Positions 8,453-17,548 of a stretch of 64,000 bases of DNA are shown here, piece after piece. The notes below the pieces were generated by a model, which worked only from the letters and a program-made list of their open reading frames with translations, ran no database searches and was not told the DNA's origin. A program made the position numbers and the translations under genes. Position 1 is the stretch's first letter, and each line of letters starts with the position of its first letter. The stretch lies in NCBI GenBank assembly GCA_028726465.1, contig JAQYQB010000007.1, positions 1 through 64,000 of the forward strand, read 5' to 3'. This stretch comes from Mycobacteriaceae bacterium (lineage in GTDB: Bacteria; Actinomycetota; Actinomycetes; Mycobacteriales; Mycobacteriaceae).

Positions 8453-9244
8453 ATGGATACCCCGAATAGCGTCGGCTCGGACCTCGTCAATGCCCCCTTG
8501 GTCAACGTCGTCTATTGCCGCAACTTACCCACCGCGAAAGACTTAGCCGCCGCCGTCCGCGACACCTTCGGCGACCAGCTCAGCCCGCTGGAGCCCGGCC
8601 CGAACCCGCAGCTGCAGGTGGCCCAGGCCCGCGACTGCACCATCACCTTCAAGCTTATCGATGCCGCCCCCGACCTTTCCGAGGTCGAGCCCCACCCGGA
8701 GCTCAACGACGGCTCGGTCGACGTGTCCAGCGCCACCAGCTACGTACTCGTCACGGTCTTCCCCGACAACGCGCACCTCGAGCGCGGCAAGAAATACCGG
8801 GAGGACCGCCTGCGCCAGCTCAACATGCTGTCGGTGGCCACCCTCGCCGCGCTTAAAACCCCGGGCGCGCTCGCGGCCTTGGTGCCGCGGGCCGGGGTGA
8901 CCATTAGCGCGCCGCGCTTTATCCAGCTGGCCGATAGCGGCGAGCTGGCGATGACGGCCGCGGGCGTGTGGGTACGCCCCTCCGAGGACGCCGATCGCTG
9001 GTACGCCTACTCCGTCGGGCTCATCCAGGCCGGCCACCCGGAGGTGCAGATTCGCAACGCGCCCGGGGATCCCAACGATTTCTACGCGGTACTGCGCGGG
9101 CTCGTTTCTTATGTGCTGGACGGCAACACCGCCCGCGCGGGCGACTCCCTGACCATCGCCGAGGACCGGCCGGCCATCACCGTGGCCGAGGACAGCTGGG
9201 TCGTGGACCCGCAGCTGCCGGCGCTGCGCCTCGACGTCGCGTAG
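8453..9244 (+). CDS. Conserved hypothetical protein, possibly DUF4261-like
   Basis: 263 residues, soluble, no signal peptide or membrane helix. Recognisable features are few: an N-terminal sequence LVNVVYCRNLPTAKDLAAAV, a central YVLVTVFPDNAHLERGKKYREDRLRQLNML helix, and a C-terminal YSVGLIQAGHPEVQIRNAP block. The layout (stress-responsive, about 250 residues, mixed alpha/beta) is reminiscent of DUF4261 proteins, but I cannot confirm that. I chose ATG 8453 because TATGCT (8440-8445) stands exactly 7 nt upstream. It is divergent from gatB with a 57-bp shared promoter region and convergent with pfkA (25-bp gap containing a GCGGGCCCGC palindrome). No function is proposed. Confidence 0.8.
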   Translation: MDTPNSVGSDLVNAPLVNVVYCRNLPTAKDLAAAVRDTFGDQLSPLEPGPNPQLQVAQARDCTITFKLIDAAPDLSEVEPHPELNDGSVDVSSATSYVLVTVFPDNAHLERGKKYREDRLRQLNMLSVATLAALKTPGALAALVPRAGVTISAPRFIQLADSGELAMTAAGVWVRPSEDADRWYAYSVGLIQAGHPEVQIRNAPGDPNDFYAVLRGLVSYVLDGNTARAGDSLTIAEDRPAITVAEDSWVVDPQLPALRLDVA

Positions 9245-9269
9245 GCGCTTACCCTACCGCGGGCCCGCG

Positions 9270-10301
9270 CTAGCCGAAGAGCGCCTTGGCGGTGGCGTAG
9301 CGGGCGGGCGGGACGACCTTGAGCTCGCCGACGGCATCGGCAAGCGGGACCAGCTCAATCTTTTCCCCGTGCAGGGCCACGCACTGGCCGGACTTGCCGG
9401 CGTGGGCGGCGCGGGCCGCGTGGACGCCGTAGCGCGTGGCCAGCACGCGGTCGTAGGCGGTCGGGGTGCCGCCGCGCTGGATGTGACCGAGCACCGTGGT
9501 GCGCACGTCGTAGCCGGTGCGGCGCTTGATTTCGTCGCCGATAACCTGGCCGATGCCGTTGAAGGTCTGGTGCCCGAACTGGTCGGTATCACCCTCGGTA
9601 AATTCCATGGTCCCCTCCTTCGGGAGGGCGCCTTCGGCCACGCAGATGATCCCGTACTTCTCCCCCATCTGGAAGCGGCGCTCCATGGCCTTGGTGATTT
9701 CGGCGATGTCGAAGGGTTCTTCCGGGATGACGGTGTAGTGCGCGCCGCCAGCCATGCCCGCGTGCAGCGCGATCCAACCAACGTGGCGTCCCATGACCTC
9801 CACGATGAGGATGCGGTTGTGGGACTCGGCGGTGGTGTGCAGGCGGTCGATGGCGTCGGTGGCCACGGAAACGGCCGTGTCGAAGCCGAAAGTAAAGTCG
9901 GTGGCGTTGACGTCGTTGTCGATAGTCTTCGGCACGCCGATGACAGGGATACCGTTGTCCGCCAGCCACTGCGCGCCTTTTAGGGTGCCCTCGCCGCCGA
10001 TGGCGATGAGCGCGTCGACGCCGGCGTCGGCGAGGTTTTCCTTAATTTGGCCCAGGCCGGCCTTGAACTTGTCCGGGTGCAGGCGGCCGGTGCCCAGGAT
10101 GGTGCCGCCGCGCAGGAGGATGCGGTCAATCTCGGCGTCGTCGTAGAGGTCGCGCCGGCGGTCTTCCATAAGCCCTACCCAGCCGTCTTCGTATCCGACC
10201 ACCGTGTCGCCGAATTCGCTAGAGGCGGTGCGCACCACGGCGCGGATTACTGCATTCAGCCCGGGGCAGTCGCCGCCGGAGGTCAAGGTGGCAAGTCGCA
10301 T
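9270..10301 (-). CDS. pfkA: ATP-dependent 6-phosphofructokinase
   Basis: 343 residues, the usual length for actinobacterial PfkA. It phosphorylates fructose 6-phosphate to the 1,6-bisphosphate in glycolysis. Seen motifs: [14 protein letters not shown] (ATP/Mg site), [16 protein letters not shown] (substrate and catalytic Asp) and EVMGRHVGW. In GGEGTLKG the glycine that follows the acidic residue argues for ATP rather than pyrophosphate as donor, since PPi enzymes have Asp there; the acidic residue itself is Glu instead of the Asp of E. coli GGDGS. TAAGCT 7 nt before ATG 10301 overlaps the 3' end of the upstream MFS gene, so pfkA probably has its own leaderless promoter besides any read-through. 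Confidence 0.96.
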   Translation of the reverse strand: MRLATLTSGGDCPGLNAVIRAVVRTASSEFGDTVVGYEDGWVGLMEDRRRDLYDDAEIDRILLRGGTILGTGRLHPDKFKAGLGQIKENLADAGVDALIAIGGEGTLKGAQWLADNGIPVIGVPKTIDNDVNATDFTFGFDTAVSVATDAIDRLHTTAESHNRILIVEVMGRHVGWIALHAGMAGGAHYTVIPEEPFDIAEITKAMERRFQMGEKYGIICVAEGALPKEGTMEFTEGDTDQFGHQTFNGIGQVIGDEIKRRTGYDVRTTVLGHIQRGGTPTAYDRVLATRYGVHAARAAHAGKSGQCVALHGEKIELVPLADAVGELKVVPPARYATAKALFG

Positions 10302-10311
10302 GCTAACCAGC

Positions 10312-11748
10312 TTAACGCCTCTTGGCCTCCGCTGCCCCGCCGTGCAACGTATCCCGGAAGAAGCTGACCGTCACCAGGCCCGCGGCCAGCGCCGCGATGA
10401 TCGCCCAGAGGGAGTGCGCCAGACCGGCGCCCAGGCCGAAGGCGGCCTGCCCGGCCTGCATGGCCGCCGAGACCACCGCCACGCCGATCACCGAACCGAC
10501 CTGCCGGGCGGTGTTGTAGGCGCCGGAGGCGGCCCCCATGAGCGTGGGCGGCAGGTCGCGCATGGCGGTCGCGGAGTTGGTCCCCCAGATAAACGACTGA
10601 CCCAGGCCCAGTAGCCCCAGCGGCAGGGCCAGCCACGCGGCCGCGTGCCCGCCAAGCATCACCCACCACGCAAGGACGAAGGATCCGAGCGAGACCGCGA
10701 ATCCGAACTGCGACAGCGCCCGCGGGTGCAGCTTGTCCACCAGGATGCCGGCGAACGGGGTCACCAGCATGGAGACCACCGCCATGGGCACCACGATGAG
10801 CCCGGCCTGGTTGGCCGGCAGGTCCTGCACGTCCTGCATCCACATCATCATCGGCAGCATCATGGCCGCGGCCATAAAGCCCATGGTGGAGATGGAGGCC
10901 ACGCCCAGGCTGTAGTTGCGGTCGGCAAAGAGCGCGGGCGGGATGAGCGGCTCGGTGCCGCGCTGGCCGGCCGTGGCCTGCAGGCGGGCGAAGACGATAA
11001 TCCCGGCGATGCCGGCCGCCAGTAGGGCCCAGACCCACCAGCGCCAGCCGAGCTCGGGGCCCTGCTGGACGGCGAAGACGATGGCGGCCATGGCGACGAG
11101 GGAGACGGCGGCGGAGGTGGCATCGATAGCCCGGGCGACCGTCGGCAGCTTCGGCACCCAGCGGGTGGCCAGGATGATGGCGGCCGCCGCAAAGGGCAGG
11201 TGGAGCCAGAAAACGCCGTGCCAGCCGACCAGGCTGACCACCAGCCCGCCGGCCACGGGGCCGGTCAGCGAGGCCAGCGAGCCGACGATGCCCCACACGC
11301 CGAGTGCGCGGCCGCGGCGCTCGCGGGCGAAAACGCGGTTGATAACGGACATCGTCTGCGGCATCTGGATCGCGGCGCCCAAGCCTTGGACGGCGCGGGC
11401 GGCGATGAGCCATTCGATGCTGGGCGAGAGCGCGCACAGCAGCGCGCCGACGGCGAAGAGCCCCACGCCGAGGCGGAACATCAGCCGCTGGCCGTAGATA
11501 TCGCCCAGGCGGCCGGTAAACAGCAGGGGGACCACGACGGCCAGCAGGTAGATGGACGAGACCCACATCGTCTGGTTGATGGTTGCTCCCATGTCTGCGG
11601 CGATGGCCGGCAGCGCCACGGCCACCATGGTCTGGTCCAGCAGGGAGATGAAAAACCCGAGGCTCAGCGCGATCATCGCGCGCCACGCCTGCGGTTCGGG
11701 CAACACCGTCGATGCCGCGGGCTGCTGCGGGGTTCTATCACGCGTCAT
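10312..11748 (-). CDS. MFS drug-efflux transporter, DHA2 (14-helix) family
   Basis: 478 residues with 14 predicted membrane helices. Family motifs: [15 protein letters not shown] in helix 1 (motif D1-like), [16 protein letters not shown] in the loop between helices 2 and 3 (motif A), [14 protein letters not shown], and the antiporter motif C-like [22 protein letters not shown]2 proteins export hydrophobic cations, dyes or antibiotics by proton antiport; the substrate cannot be predicted. ATG 11748 is chosen over TTG 11754 because TAGACT lies 8 nt upstream of it. The gene stops 10 bp before pfkA on the same strand; no terminator is visible between them. Confidence 0.9.
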   Translation of the reverse strand: MTRDRTPQQPAASTVLPEPQAWRAMIALSLGFFISLLDQTMVAVALPAIAADMGATINQTMWVSSIYLLAVVVPLLFTGRLGDIYGQRLMFRLGVGLFAVGALLCALSPSIEWLIAARAVQGLGAAIQMPQTMSVINRVFARERRGRALGVWGIVGSLASLTGPVAGGLVVSLVGWHGVFWLHLPFAAAAIILATRWVPKLPTVARAIDATSAAVSLVAMAAIVFAVQQGPELGWRWWVWALLAAGIAGIIVFARLQATAGQRGTEPLIPPALFADRNYSLGVASISTMGFMAAAMMLPMMMWMQDVQDLPANQAGLIVVPMAVVSMLVTPFAGILVDKLHPRALSQFGFAVSLGSFVLAWWVMLGGHAAAWLALPLGLLGLGQSFIWGTNSATAMRDLPPTLMGAASGAYNTARQVGSVIGVAVVSAAMQAGQAAFGLGAGLAHSLWAIIAALAAGLVTVSFFRDTLHGGAAEAKRR

Positions 11749-11828
11749 GGACAACGAGTCTAGCCCTCCGGGCAGGCCGGCTTCCGAAACTGTTTACCGC
11801 GGGTCGCCGGGCGGACTAGGGTGGTGGC

Positions 11829-12152
11829 ATGGGAATGATTGATATCAAGAAGCCAGAAAACGTCAGCACCGCCACGACGGTCACCCTGGGCCTTATCGGC
11901 GGTTGGGTCACGGCCAAGGAGACGGGCGTGCGCCCGCTGGGCGGCGTCATCCTGGGCGCCGCTGGCCTGTGGGCGGGCCGCTCCTGGGCGGCCAAGACGA
12001 ATGCCGCCACCACCGCCGGCCTGTCGGCGCTCTACCTGGGCGCATTCGGCGCCTCGCACCCGCTGGCCAAGAAGATCGGCGCCTGGCCGTCCGTCTTGGC
12101 CGTGACCGCCGCGACCGCCGGCGCCGCCTACGCTCTCTCGGACGCCAAGTAG
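11829..12152 (+). CDS. Small conserved Ala/Gly-rich membrane-associated protein
   Basis: 107 residues. There are three to four short hydrophobic stretches (TVTLGLIGGWVTA, LGGVILGAAGLWAG, AGLSALYLGAFGA, VLAVTAATAGAAYAL) rich in Ala and Gly, so it may sit in or on the membrane. No signal peptide or known domain is recognised. TAGGGT at 11817-11822 lies 6 nt before the ATG, a leaderless layout, and a strong intrinsic terminator follows the stop, so it is its own transcription unit. I do not recognise its function. Confidence 0.72.
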   Translation: MGMIDIKKPENVSTATTVTLGLIGGWVTAKETGVRPLGGVILGAAGLWAGRSWAAKTNAATTAGLSALYLGAFGASHPLAKKIGAWPSVLAVTAATAGAAYALSDAK

Positions 12153-12169
12153 CCGAGAGGAACGCTTCT

Positions 12170-12204
12170 GCGCGGTCGGATTAGCTAATCCGCCGCGCCT
12201 TTTT
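12170..12204 (+). terminator. Intrinsic terminator of the 107-residue gene
   Basis: A long stem, GCGCGG-t-CGGATTAG (12170-12184) with CTAATCCG-c-CGCGC (12185-12198), followed by TTTTT (12200-12204). The right arm and T-tract overlap the last codons of the convergent siderophore-interacting protein gene, so the 3' end of that gene encodes another gene's terminator. Confidence 0.85.
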
Positions 12205-13246
12205 CTTCGGCTTCCATCGCCGCGACGAATTCGCCCTTGGTGGACTGCCACAGGTCCTCGGTCATGCCGAGGCGCCAGTAGCCGGAGATGGACACGTCGG
12301 CCTTATCGACGCCGTTTTCCTTGAACAGGAAGCGGCGCAGGTCCTTAATCATCTCGGCCACGCCGTGGATGAACCAGCTGGTGCGGCCAGCCGGGATGCC
12401 GTGGTTGCGGACCGCGGCGGCCAGCGGCGCGCCCGGGGTCGCGCCGTTGCGGTAGACCCACTGGACGGTCGCCCCCGGGCGCTCGGGCATCTCGATCTCG
12501 TGGCCGGGGGCCTCGACCTCGACGAAGGCGGTCGCCTGCGCGCCCGCCGGCAGCTTCTCTAGGGCGGCGGCGACGGCCGGGGCGGCCGACTCGTCGCCGG
12601 CCAGGACGAAGGTGTCGTAGCCGGGCTCGGGCTTCCACTTGCCACCGGGGCCGGCGAACCCGAACTCGTGGCCCACCTCGACGTCGCGGGCCCAGGGGCC
12701 GGCGAGGCCGGCATCGCCGTGCAGGACGAAGTCGACCTCGCACTCCCCCGTCTGCGTGTCGACGCTGCGCAGGGTATAGGTGCGCGTGACCGGGCGCAGG
12801 TGCCGCGGCTGGTTGGCGCGGGCCTCGGCTAGGTCGAAGGGCCAGGCGTAGTCCGCGCCCTCGGGCACGAAGAGGATCTTGATGTAGTGATCCGTCTTGT
12901 CGAGGTCCTGGCCCACCAGGTCCGGCGCGGAGATAGTCAGGCGCACCATGTCGGGGGAAATCTGGCGCTTAGCGGTGACGGTGGCGCCGTGCGCCTTGCG
13001 CTTCGGCTTGCGCGGCGCCGGCGCCTGGCCCGCGGCCGCGGCGGCCTTTTCCTCGCGTCGGCGCAGCTTGGCCGCCCGCTTTTCTTCCTTGCGGGCACGG
13101 CGGGAATCGTAGTGGGCGTGGTCCTGCCCGGCCTGGAAACCGCGCTCGAAGCCGCTGTCAAAGCCGGCCCCGAAGCCTTGGGTAAAGCCGGCCTGAAAAC
13201 CGGCACGGTACGGGTCGTCAGGGATGTATGCAGAATTCTCGCTCAT
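12185..13246 (-). CDS. Siderophore-interacting protein (FAD/NADPH ferric-siderophore reductase) with N-terminal GF repeats
   Basis: 353 residues. Residues about 95-345 form the SIP family: FAD-binding domain with the RTYTLRSVD motif, then the NAD(P)H domain with [13 protein letters not shown] and the C-terminal [11 protein letters not shown]. Such enzymes release iron from imported siderophores by reducing Fe3+. The N-terminus is unusual: seven glycines spaced every four residues (16, 20, 24, 28, 32, 36, 40), six of them followed by Phe, then a basic coiled stretch (residues 48-85, [15 protein letters not shown]). A DtxR-type box touches the ATG, so iron repression is expected. Leaderless start: TAGCCT lies 7 nt before ATG 13246, inside the box. 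Confidence 0.92.
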   Translation of the reverse strand: MSENSAYIPDDPYRAGFQAGFTQGFGAGFDSGFERGFQAGQDHAHYDSRRARKEEKRAAKLRRREEKAAAAAGQAPAPRKPKRKAHGATVTAKRQISPDMVRLTISAPDLVGQDLDKTDHYIKILFVPEGADYAWPFDLAEARANQPRHLRPVTRTYTLRSVDTQTGECEVDFVLHGDAGLAGPWARDVEVGHEFGFAGPGGKWKPEPGYDTFVLAGDESAAPAVAAALEKLPAGAQATAFVEVEAPGHEIEMPERPGATVQWVYRNGATPGAPLAAAVRNHGIPAGRTSWFIHGVAEMIKDLRRFLFKENGVDKADVSISGYWRLGMTEDLWQSTKGEFVAAMEAEEKGAAD

Positions 13247-13265
13247 TTGGGTAAGGCTACCCTAC
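13247..13265 (-). promoter_or_regulatory. DtxR-type iron box overlapping the -10 of the siderophore-interacting gene
   Basis: The 19 bp TTGGGTAAGGCTACCCTAC match the DtxR/DmdR consensus (TWAGGTWAGSCTWACCTWA) at 16 of 19 positions, by hand alignment. It starts one base after the ATG of the gene and covers the predicted -10 (TAGCCT on the minus strand). Iron-loaded DtxR would block RNA polymerase directly. Confidence 0.8.
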
Positions 13266-13411
13266 AGAAATTTTTCTCGCTAGGGCCCAATAGTCACCAG
13301 CTGCGCAGTCTGGTCAGCGAGATCACCACCGGCCGCGAGACACGACTGTGCCGCGAGTCACACTATAGGCTGGGGCGCGCACCACCCATTCAACCCCAAG
13401 GAGTGATTTCC

Positions 13412-14428
13412 ATGTCCAGCACCGGTAGCGTCAGCGCCTCCCCCAACGGCCTGTTGATGGCCCTCATCCAGTACCCCGTCCCCGTGGTCAACCACCCCGA
13501 CGACGTGCAGCGCAACGTCGACGAGATTTGCCGCATGGTAGCCAGCACCAAGGCCGGCTACCCGGAGCTCGACCTCATTGTCTTCCCCGAGTACTCCTCG
13601 TCCGGACTCAACACCAAGATCTGGTCCTACGACGAGTTCCTCATCGGCCTCGACGACCCCAAGGTCGAGCAGTACAAGGCCGCCTGCCGCGACAACGACG
13701 TCTGGGGCGTGTTCTCTATCATGGAGCCCAATCACGAGGAGGGCAAGCCGCCGTTTAACACCGCCATCATGATCGACAACACCGGCGAGATTGCCCTGCA
13801 CTACCGCAAGCTGCAGCCCTGGACCCCGATCGAGCCCTGGTACCCGGGCGACCTCGGCATGCCAGTGGCCGACGGCCCGAAGGGCTCCAAGATTGCCCTG
13901 AACATCTGCCACGACGGCATGTTCCCGGAGCTGGCCCGCGAGGCCGCCTACAAGGGCGCGAACGTCTACATCCGCATCTCCGGCTACTCCACCCAGACCC
14001 AGGACTCCTGGATCATGACCAACCGTTCCAACGCCTACCAGAACCTCATGTTCACCGCGTCGGTGAACCTGGCCGGCTACGACGGCACCTTCTACTACTT
14101 CGGCGAGGGCAACGTCTGCAACTACGACGGCGGCATGATTTCCGAGGGCCACCGCAACCCGGGCGAAATCGTTACCGCGGAGATCTACCCCGCGCTCGCC
14201 GACCAGGCCCGCCAGAACTGGGCGCTGGAGAACAACATCTACAACCTAGGCAACCGCGGCTACGTCGGCTACCCCGGCGGCAAGACTGAAAACTACCTGA
14301 CCTGGGTCCGCGACCTAGCCAACGGCGAATACAAGCTGCCGTGGGACGACAAGGTCCGCATCAAGGACGGCTGGAAGTACTACCCGGATGGCCCTCAGCT
14401 AGGCCCGCTGCCGGACGAGTACAAATAA
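13412..14428 (+). CDS. amiF: Formamidase (nitrilase superfamily)
   Basis: 338 residues, close to the 334 of Helicobacter pylori AmiF. The nitrilase catalytic triad falls at the same numbers: E60 in FPEYS, K133 in HYRKLQPW and C166 in [10 protein letters not shown]. AmiF hydrolyses formamide to formate and ammonia; it is distinct from the short-chain amidase AmiE. The C-terminal segment [13 protein letters not shown] is typical of the AmiF/AmiE branch. The start is ATG 13412, 8 nt after AAGGAG (13398-13403); the frame is open much further upstream but that part is antisense to the siderophore gene. It has its own terminator, so it appears to be a single-gene unit. It may supply nitrogen; no nitrogen-regulator site was identified with confidence. 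Confidence 0.93.
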   Translation: MSSTGSVSASPNGLLMALIQYPVPVVNHPDDVQRNVDEICRMVASTKAGYPELDLIVFPEYSSSGLNTKIWSYDEFLIGLDDPKVEQYKAACRDNDVWGVFSIMEPNHEEGKPPFNTAIMIDNTGEIALHYRKLQPWTPIEPWYPGDLGMPVADGPKGSKIALNICHDGMFPELAREAAYKGANVYIRISGYSTQTQDSWIMTNRSNAYQNLMFTASVNLAGYDGTFYYFGEGNVCNYDGGMISEGHRNPGEIVTAEIYPALADQARQNWALENNIYNLGNRGYVGYPGGKTENYLTWVRDLANGEYKLPWDDKVRIKDGWKYYPDGPQLGPLPDEYK

Positions 14429-14471
14429 GGTGACGAACCCTAGTAAGGGCTAGCCTTCCCCGGACAAACAC

Positions 14472-14503
14472 TTGACCCCTCCCGCAAGCGCGGGAGGGGT
14501 CAA
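14472..14503. terminator. Bidirectional terminator between amiF and the META-domain gene
   Basis: A perfect 14-bp stem (TTGACCCCTCCCGC with its complement) and loop AAGC. It lies between convergent genes and can serve both; AAATTGAGG follows on plus, TGTTTGTCC on minus. Confidence 0.85.
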
Positions 14504-14553
14504 ATTGAGGAATTACGCGGCGGGACTGTCAATATCCGCGTCTGAAGAACGCC

Positions 14554-15498
14554 TTAGGCCGTGGCACCTGCCGGACCAGTCTGGTCGGCGGTGGTGTCCG
14601 GCTGGACGACGCCTTCGTCGTCTACGTTAGCAGTCTCGGCACCGGTGTTCCCAGCCTGGGATGCATCCTGGTTCACTTCTGCCCCCGGGACAGGGGTCTG
14701 GTCACTTGCCGCGCCCTCAGCTTCCGGAGCGGTCGCCGGGGCGCTTGCCTCCGGCTGGGTGGAAGCGTCCGGGCCCACCGGCTGGGTAGCCGGGGCGGCG
14801 TTGCCACCCTCCTCGGTCTGGGCGGGCTTGAACTCGATGGCGTCGTCTCCGGCGGCCAGGGCCAGAGTGGAGTTATCGAGCTGGTAGATGGCCGGCTTGG
14901 ACTCGAGAATCTTGGTGATGGCGGCGGCATCGGCCATCGCGGCCGGCTCGCAGGCCATCTGGGTCGAGGTGATGGTGCCGACCTCGAGGGCACCCTCGGA
15001 GTCGAAGCTGTACTCGGCGTTGCCGCCGTTGCAGCCGTCCTCGAAGCTCAAGGTGCCGTCGTCCTGCAGCGTGATGCTGACGGCATCCGGCTTGACGGTG
15101 GAGACCAGCTTGCCGGAGATGGTCTCGTTGCCGCCCTTCGGCTGCAGCTTGGTGGCCCCCTCCGGCAGGGTGGTCACCAGCTCGGACTTTGCTTCCTCGC
15201 CGCCCTCGGACGGGGTGGCGGTGGCGGCATCGCCGGAAGTAGCGGCCGCTGCGGACTCAGTGGACTCGGTCGTCTCGCTGCCGGCGGCAGTCGAGGCGGC
15301 CTCACTGTTGGAGCTCAAGCCCAGCAGCTGCTCGAGCAGCTCCGGGGTCACGACGCTGGACAGCTGGTCCACGCCGGAAGTTTCTTGGTCAGGTTCTGGA
15401 GAATCGGTGGGCGCGGCCAGTGCTGCCGGGGCCGACAGGGCAAGGCCGGCGGCCACGGCGGTCGAAGCGGTCAGGGTCTTGATTTTCTTGGAAACCAT
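14554..15498 (-). CDS. Secreted META-domain protein
   Basis: 314 residues. A Sec signal peptide (KKIK, then TASTAVAAGLALSAPAALAA) is followed by a Ser/Thr/Glu/Ala-rich linker (about 30-110), a META domain (about 120-225; DGTLSFEDGCNGGNAEYSF and ITSTQMACEP, with the paired Cys typical of HslJ-like META domains), and a second low-complexity Pro/Ala/Glu tail. META domains are found in envelope proteins and some heat-shock or antibiotic-linked proteins; the ligand is unknown. No sortase or lipobox motif is seen, so it is probably released or loosely wall-bound. The leaderless promoter (TAGGTT, 7 nt before ATG) overlaps two GTCACA direct repeats. Confidence 0.85.
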   Translation of the reverse strand: MVSKKIKTLTASTAVAAGLALSAPAALAAPTDSPEPDQETSGVDQLSSVVTPELLEQLLGLSSNSEAASTAAGSETTESTESAAAATSGDAATATPSEGGEEAKSELVTTLPEGATKLQPKGGNETISGKLVSTVKPDAVSITLQDDGTLSFEDGCNGGNAEYSFDSEGALEVGTITSTQMACEPAAMADAAAITKILESKPAIYQLDNSTLALAAGDDAIEFKPAQTEEGGNAAPATQPVGPDASTQPEASAPATAPEAEGAASDQTPVPGAEVNQDASQAGNTGAETANVDDEGVVQPDTTADQTGPAGATA

Positions 15499-15505
15499 GG
15501 TCCAT

Positions 15506-15533
15506 AACCTACCGTCACAATCGTCACACGCAA
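15506..15533 (-). promoter_or_regulatory. Promoter of the META-domain gene with MtrA-like direct repeat
   Basis: On the minus strand TTGCGT (complement of 15528-15533) and TAGGTT (complement of 15506-15511) are spaced 16 bp. The spacer contains, on the plus strand, GTCACA (15514-15519), three bases, GTCACA (15523-15528). Direct GTCACA repeats of 9-bp period resemble the box bound by the response regulator MtrA in mycobacteria and relatives. A similar array precedes the GH25 lysozyme gene in this window. Confidence 0.55.
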
Positions 15534-15545
15534 CCCATCCGATAC

Positions 15546-15585
15546 AAAAAGAAGGTTCCCCGTATAGAAAAAACAGGGAACCTTC
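15546..15585 (-). terminator. Intrinsic terminator of gatCA
   Basis: GAAGGTTCCC (15551-15560) pairs perfectly with GGGAACCTTC (15576-15585), and the minus strand continues with TTTTT. It lies 15 nt after the gatA stop codon. Confidence 0.85.
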
Positions 15586-15600
15586 AGGAAACGGCGGCGG

Positions 15601-17094
15601 CTAGTTCGCCGAGTCGCGGCCGGCCTCGTAGGCGGCGCCGACCTTGTACAGGCGGTCGTCGGCAAAGGCCGGGGCCATGATCTGCAGGCCGGTCGGCAGT
15701 CCGGAGTCGCTGGCCATGCCGGACGGCACGGACATGCCGCACAGGCCCGCCAGGTTCAGCGGCAGGGTGCACAGGTCGAAGTTGTACATGGCCATCGGGT
15801 CTTCGACCTTCTCCCCCAGCTTGAACGCCGTGGTCGGGGTGGTCGGTGAGACCAGCACGTCGACCTGCTCGAAGGCCTTGGCGAAGTCCTGGGCGATCAG
15901 GGTGCGCACGCGCTGGGCCTGCAGGTAGTAGGCGTCGTAGTAGCCCACGGACAGCGCGTAGGTACCCAGCATGATGCGGCGCTTGACCTCGGGCCCGAAG
16001 CCCTCGGCGCGGGACATGCTCATGACCTGCTCGGCGGAGTGGGTGCCGTCGTCGCCGACGCGCAGGCCGTAACGCATGCCGTCGAAACGGGCCAGGTTAG
16101 ACGAGACCTCGCAGGGCATGATCAGGTAGTAAGCGGCCAGGGCGTCGTCGAAGTGCGGGCAGTCGATCTCGACGGTCTCGGCGCCCTGGGCGACCAGCTG
16201 GTCCACGGCCTGGTGGTAGGCCTCCATTACGCCGGGCTGCCAGCCGTCGCGCTCGAACTGCTTGATGAGACCGACCTTGACGCCGCTGAGATCGCCCTGC
16301 GCGCCCTCGCGGGCGGCGGCGACTACGTCAGCGACCGGCTTGTCCACGCTGGTGGCATCGAAGGCGTCGTGGCCGGCAATGACCTCGTGCAGCAGCGCAG
16401 TGTCCAGGACGGTGCGTGCGCACGGGCCCGCCTGGTCCAGGGAGGAGGCCGCGGCGATGAGACCGTAGCGGGAGACGGTGCCGTAGGTCGGCTTCACGCC
16501 GACGGTGTTGGTCAGGGCGGCCGGCTGGCGGATGGAACCGCCGGTATCGGTGCCGATGCCCAGCGGGGCCTGGCCGGCGGCCAGCGCCGCGCTGGTGCCG
16601 CCGCCGGAACCGCCCGGGGTGCGCTCGGTGTCGTAGGGGTTATGCACCGGGCCGTAGGCGGAGTTCTCGCTGGACGAGCCCATGGCGAATTCATCCAGGT
16701 TGGTCTTGCCCAGGATCGGGATGCCGGCCTCGCGCAGCTTGGTGACCACGGTGGCATCGTAGGGCGAGATCCAGCCCTCGAGCATCTTGGAGGCCGCGGT
16801 GGTCGGGGCATCGGTAGTAGTCAGCAGGTCCTTCAGCGCCAGCGGGACGCCGGCCAGGGCCGAGGCCGGCTGCTCACCGGCGTCGAGGGCCTTATCGACG
16901 GCATCGGCGGCCGCCAGCGCTTCCTCCGCGCCGACGTGGAGGAAGGCGTTGAGCTCGTCGTTGGTCTCGGCGATGCGATCAAGGAAGGCCTGCGTGACCT
17001 CGCGGGAGGAAAGCTCCCGGGAGTGGATCTTGTCCGCCAGCTCGGCGGCGCTCAGAGAGGTAATCCCCTCGTTCGGGGCAATAAAGGTGCTCAT
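15601..17094 (-). CDS. gatA: Asp-tRNA(Asn)/Glu-tRNA(Gln) amidotransferase subunit A
   Basis: 497 residues, an amidase-signature enzyme that hydrolyses glutamine and channels ammonia to GatB. The Ser-cisSer-Lys machinery is visible: Lys88 in LALKDLL, the cis-Ser/Ser segment [16 protein letters not shown] and [13 protein letters not shown]. The first motif reads GGSGGG where many family members have GGSSGG. Its ATG follows the gatC stop with no gap, and the ribosome site (GGGAGGAGAG) lies inside the end of gatC, so the two are translationally coupled. GatB comes from a separate locus at 6.9-8.4 kb. Confidence 0.97.
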   Translation of the reverse strand: MSTFIAPNEGITSLSAAELADKIHSRELSSREVTQAFLDRIAETNDELNAFLHVGAEEALAAADAVDKALDAGEQPASALAGVPLALKDLLTTTDAPTTAASKMLEGWISPYDATVVTKLREAGIPILGKTNLDEFAMGSSSENSAYGPVHNPYDTERTPGGSGGGTSAALAAGQAPLGIGTDTGGSIRQPAALTNTVGVKPTYGTVSRYGLIAAASSLDQAGPCARTVLDTALLHEVIAGHDAFDATSVDKPVADVVAAAREGAQGDLSGVKVGLIKQFERDGWQPGVMEAYHQAVDQLVAQGAETVEIDCPHFDDALAAYYLIMPCEVSSNLARFDGMRYGLRVGDDGTHSAEQVMSMSRAEGFGPEVKRRIMLGTYALSVGYYDAYYLQAQRVRTLIAQDFAKAFEQVDVLVSPTTPTTAFKLGEKVEDPMAMYNFDLCTLPLNLAGLCGMSVPSGMASDSGLPTGLQIMAPAFADDRLYKVGAAYEAGRDSAN

Positions 17095-17391
17095 TTACTC
17101 TCCTCCCAGAATCTGCGGAACCGCGAAACGATCGTCCTCTGCGGCCGGGGCCTGATCCAGCGCCTGCTCGGCGTTCAGGGTCCGCACCACCTTGTCCTCG
17201 CGCATGGTGGCGTTCAGCGAGTGCGGGTGGCTCATCGGCTCGACGCCGTCGGTGTCCACCTTGCCCACCGCGGAGACCGAGTCCACGATTTCATCAATCT
17301 GGCTAGCAAACTGTTCGAGCTCTTCCTCGCTCAAGGCCAAGCGGGAAAGCTTAGCCAGGTGCGCGACCTCGTCACGCGAAATCTCAGACAC
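17095..17391 (-). CDS. gatC: Asp-tRNA(Asn)/Glu-tRNA(Gln) amidotransferase subunit C
   Basis: 98 residues, the normal size of GatC, which wraps around GatA and holds it to GatB. The family core is ISRDEVAHLAKLSRLALSEEE, and the tail ends in LRTLNAEQAL-like sequence and PQILGGE. An in-frame ORF extends back to 17478, but I take GTG 17391 as the start because GGAG sits 5 nt upstream and because the upstream residues are Arg-rich and unlike GatC. First gene of the gatCA unit. Confidence 0.92.
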   Translation of the reverse strand: MSEISRDEVAHLAKLSRLALSEEELEQFASQIDEIVDSVSAVGKVDTDGVEPMSHPHSLNATMREDKVVRTLNAEQALDQAPAAEDDRFAVPQILGGE

Positions 17392-17548
17392 GCGAACTCC
17401 ATCCCTTCTTCTTGCGCGCCGCCCACACTGGCCTGGCCTACCCAGCAGGCAGGCGACCAGGCTCCCGGACCGGCGCACGGTAGTGTTTAGCTTTTGCTCC
17501 TCACCATGCTACTGCACCGCCCGCCGCAGGCGCGTAGGTGGTCTCCGA

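Noticed and set aside
9270..10301. pfkA as a pyrophosphate-dependent enzyme
   Set aside because: The residue after the acidic position in GGEGT is Gly, which favours ATP; PPi enzymes carry Asp there.
12887..13411. Upstream extension of amiF (513-residue ORF)
   Set aside because: It is antisense to the siderophore-interacting gene; the AAGGAG site and the catalytic numbering (E60, K133, C166) fix the start at 13412.
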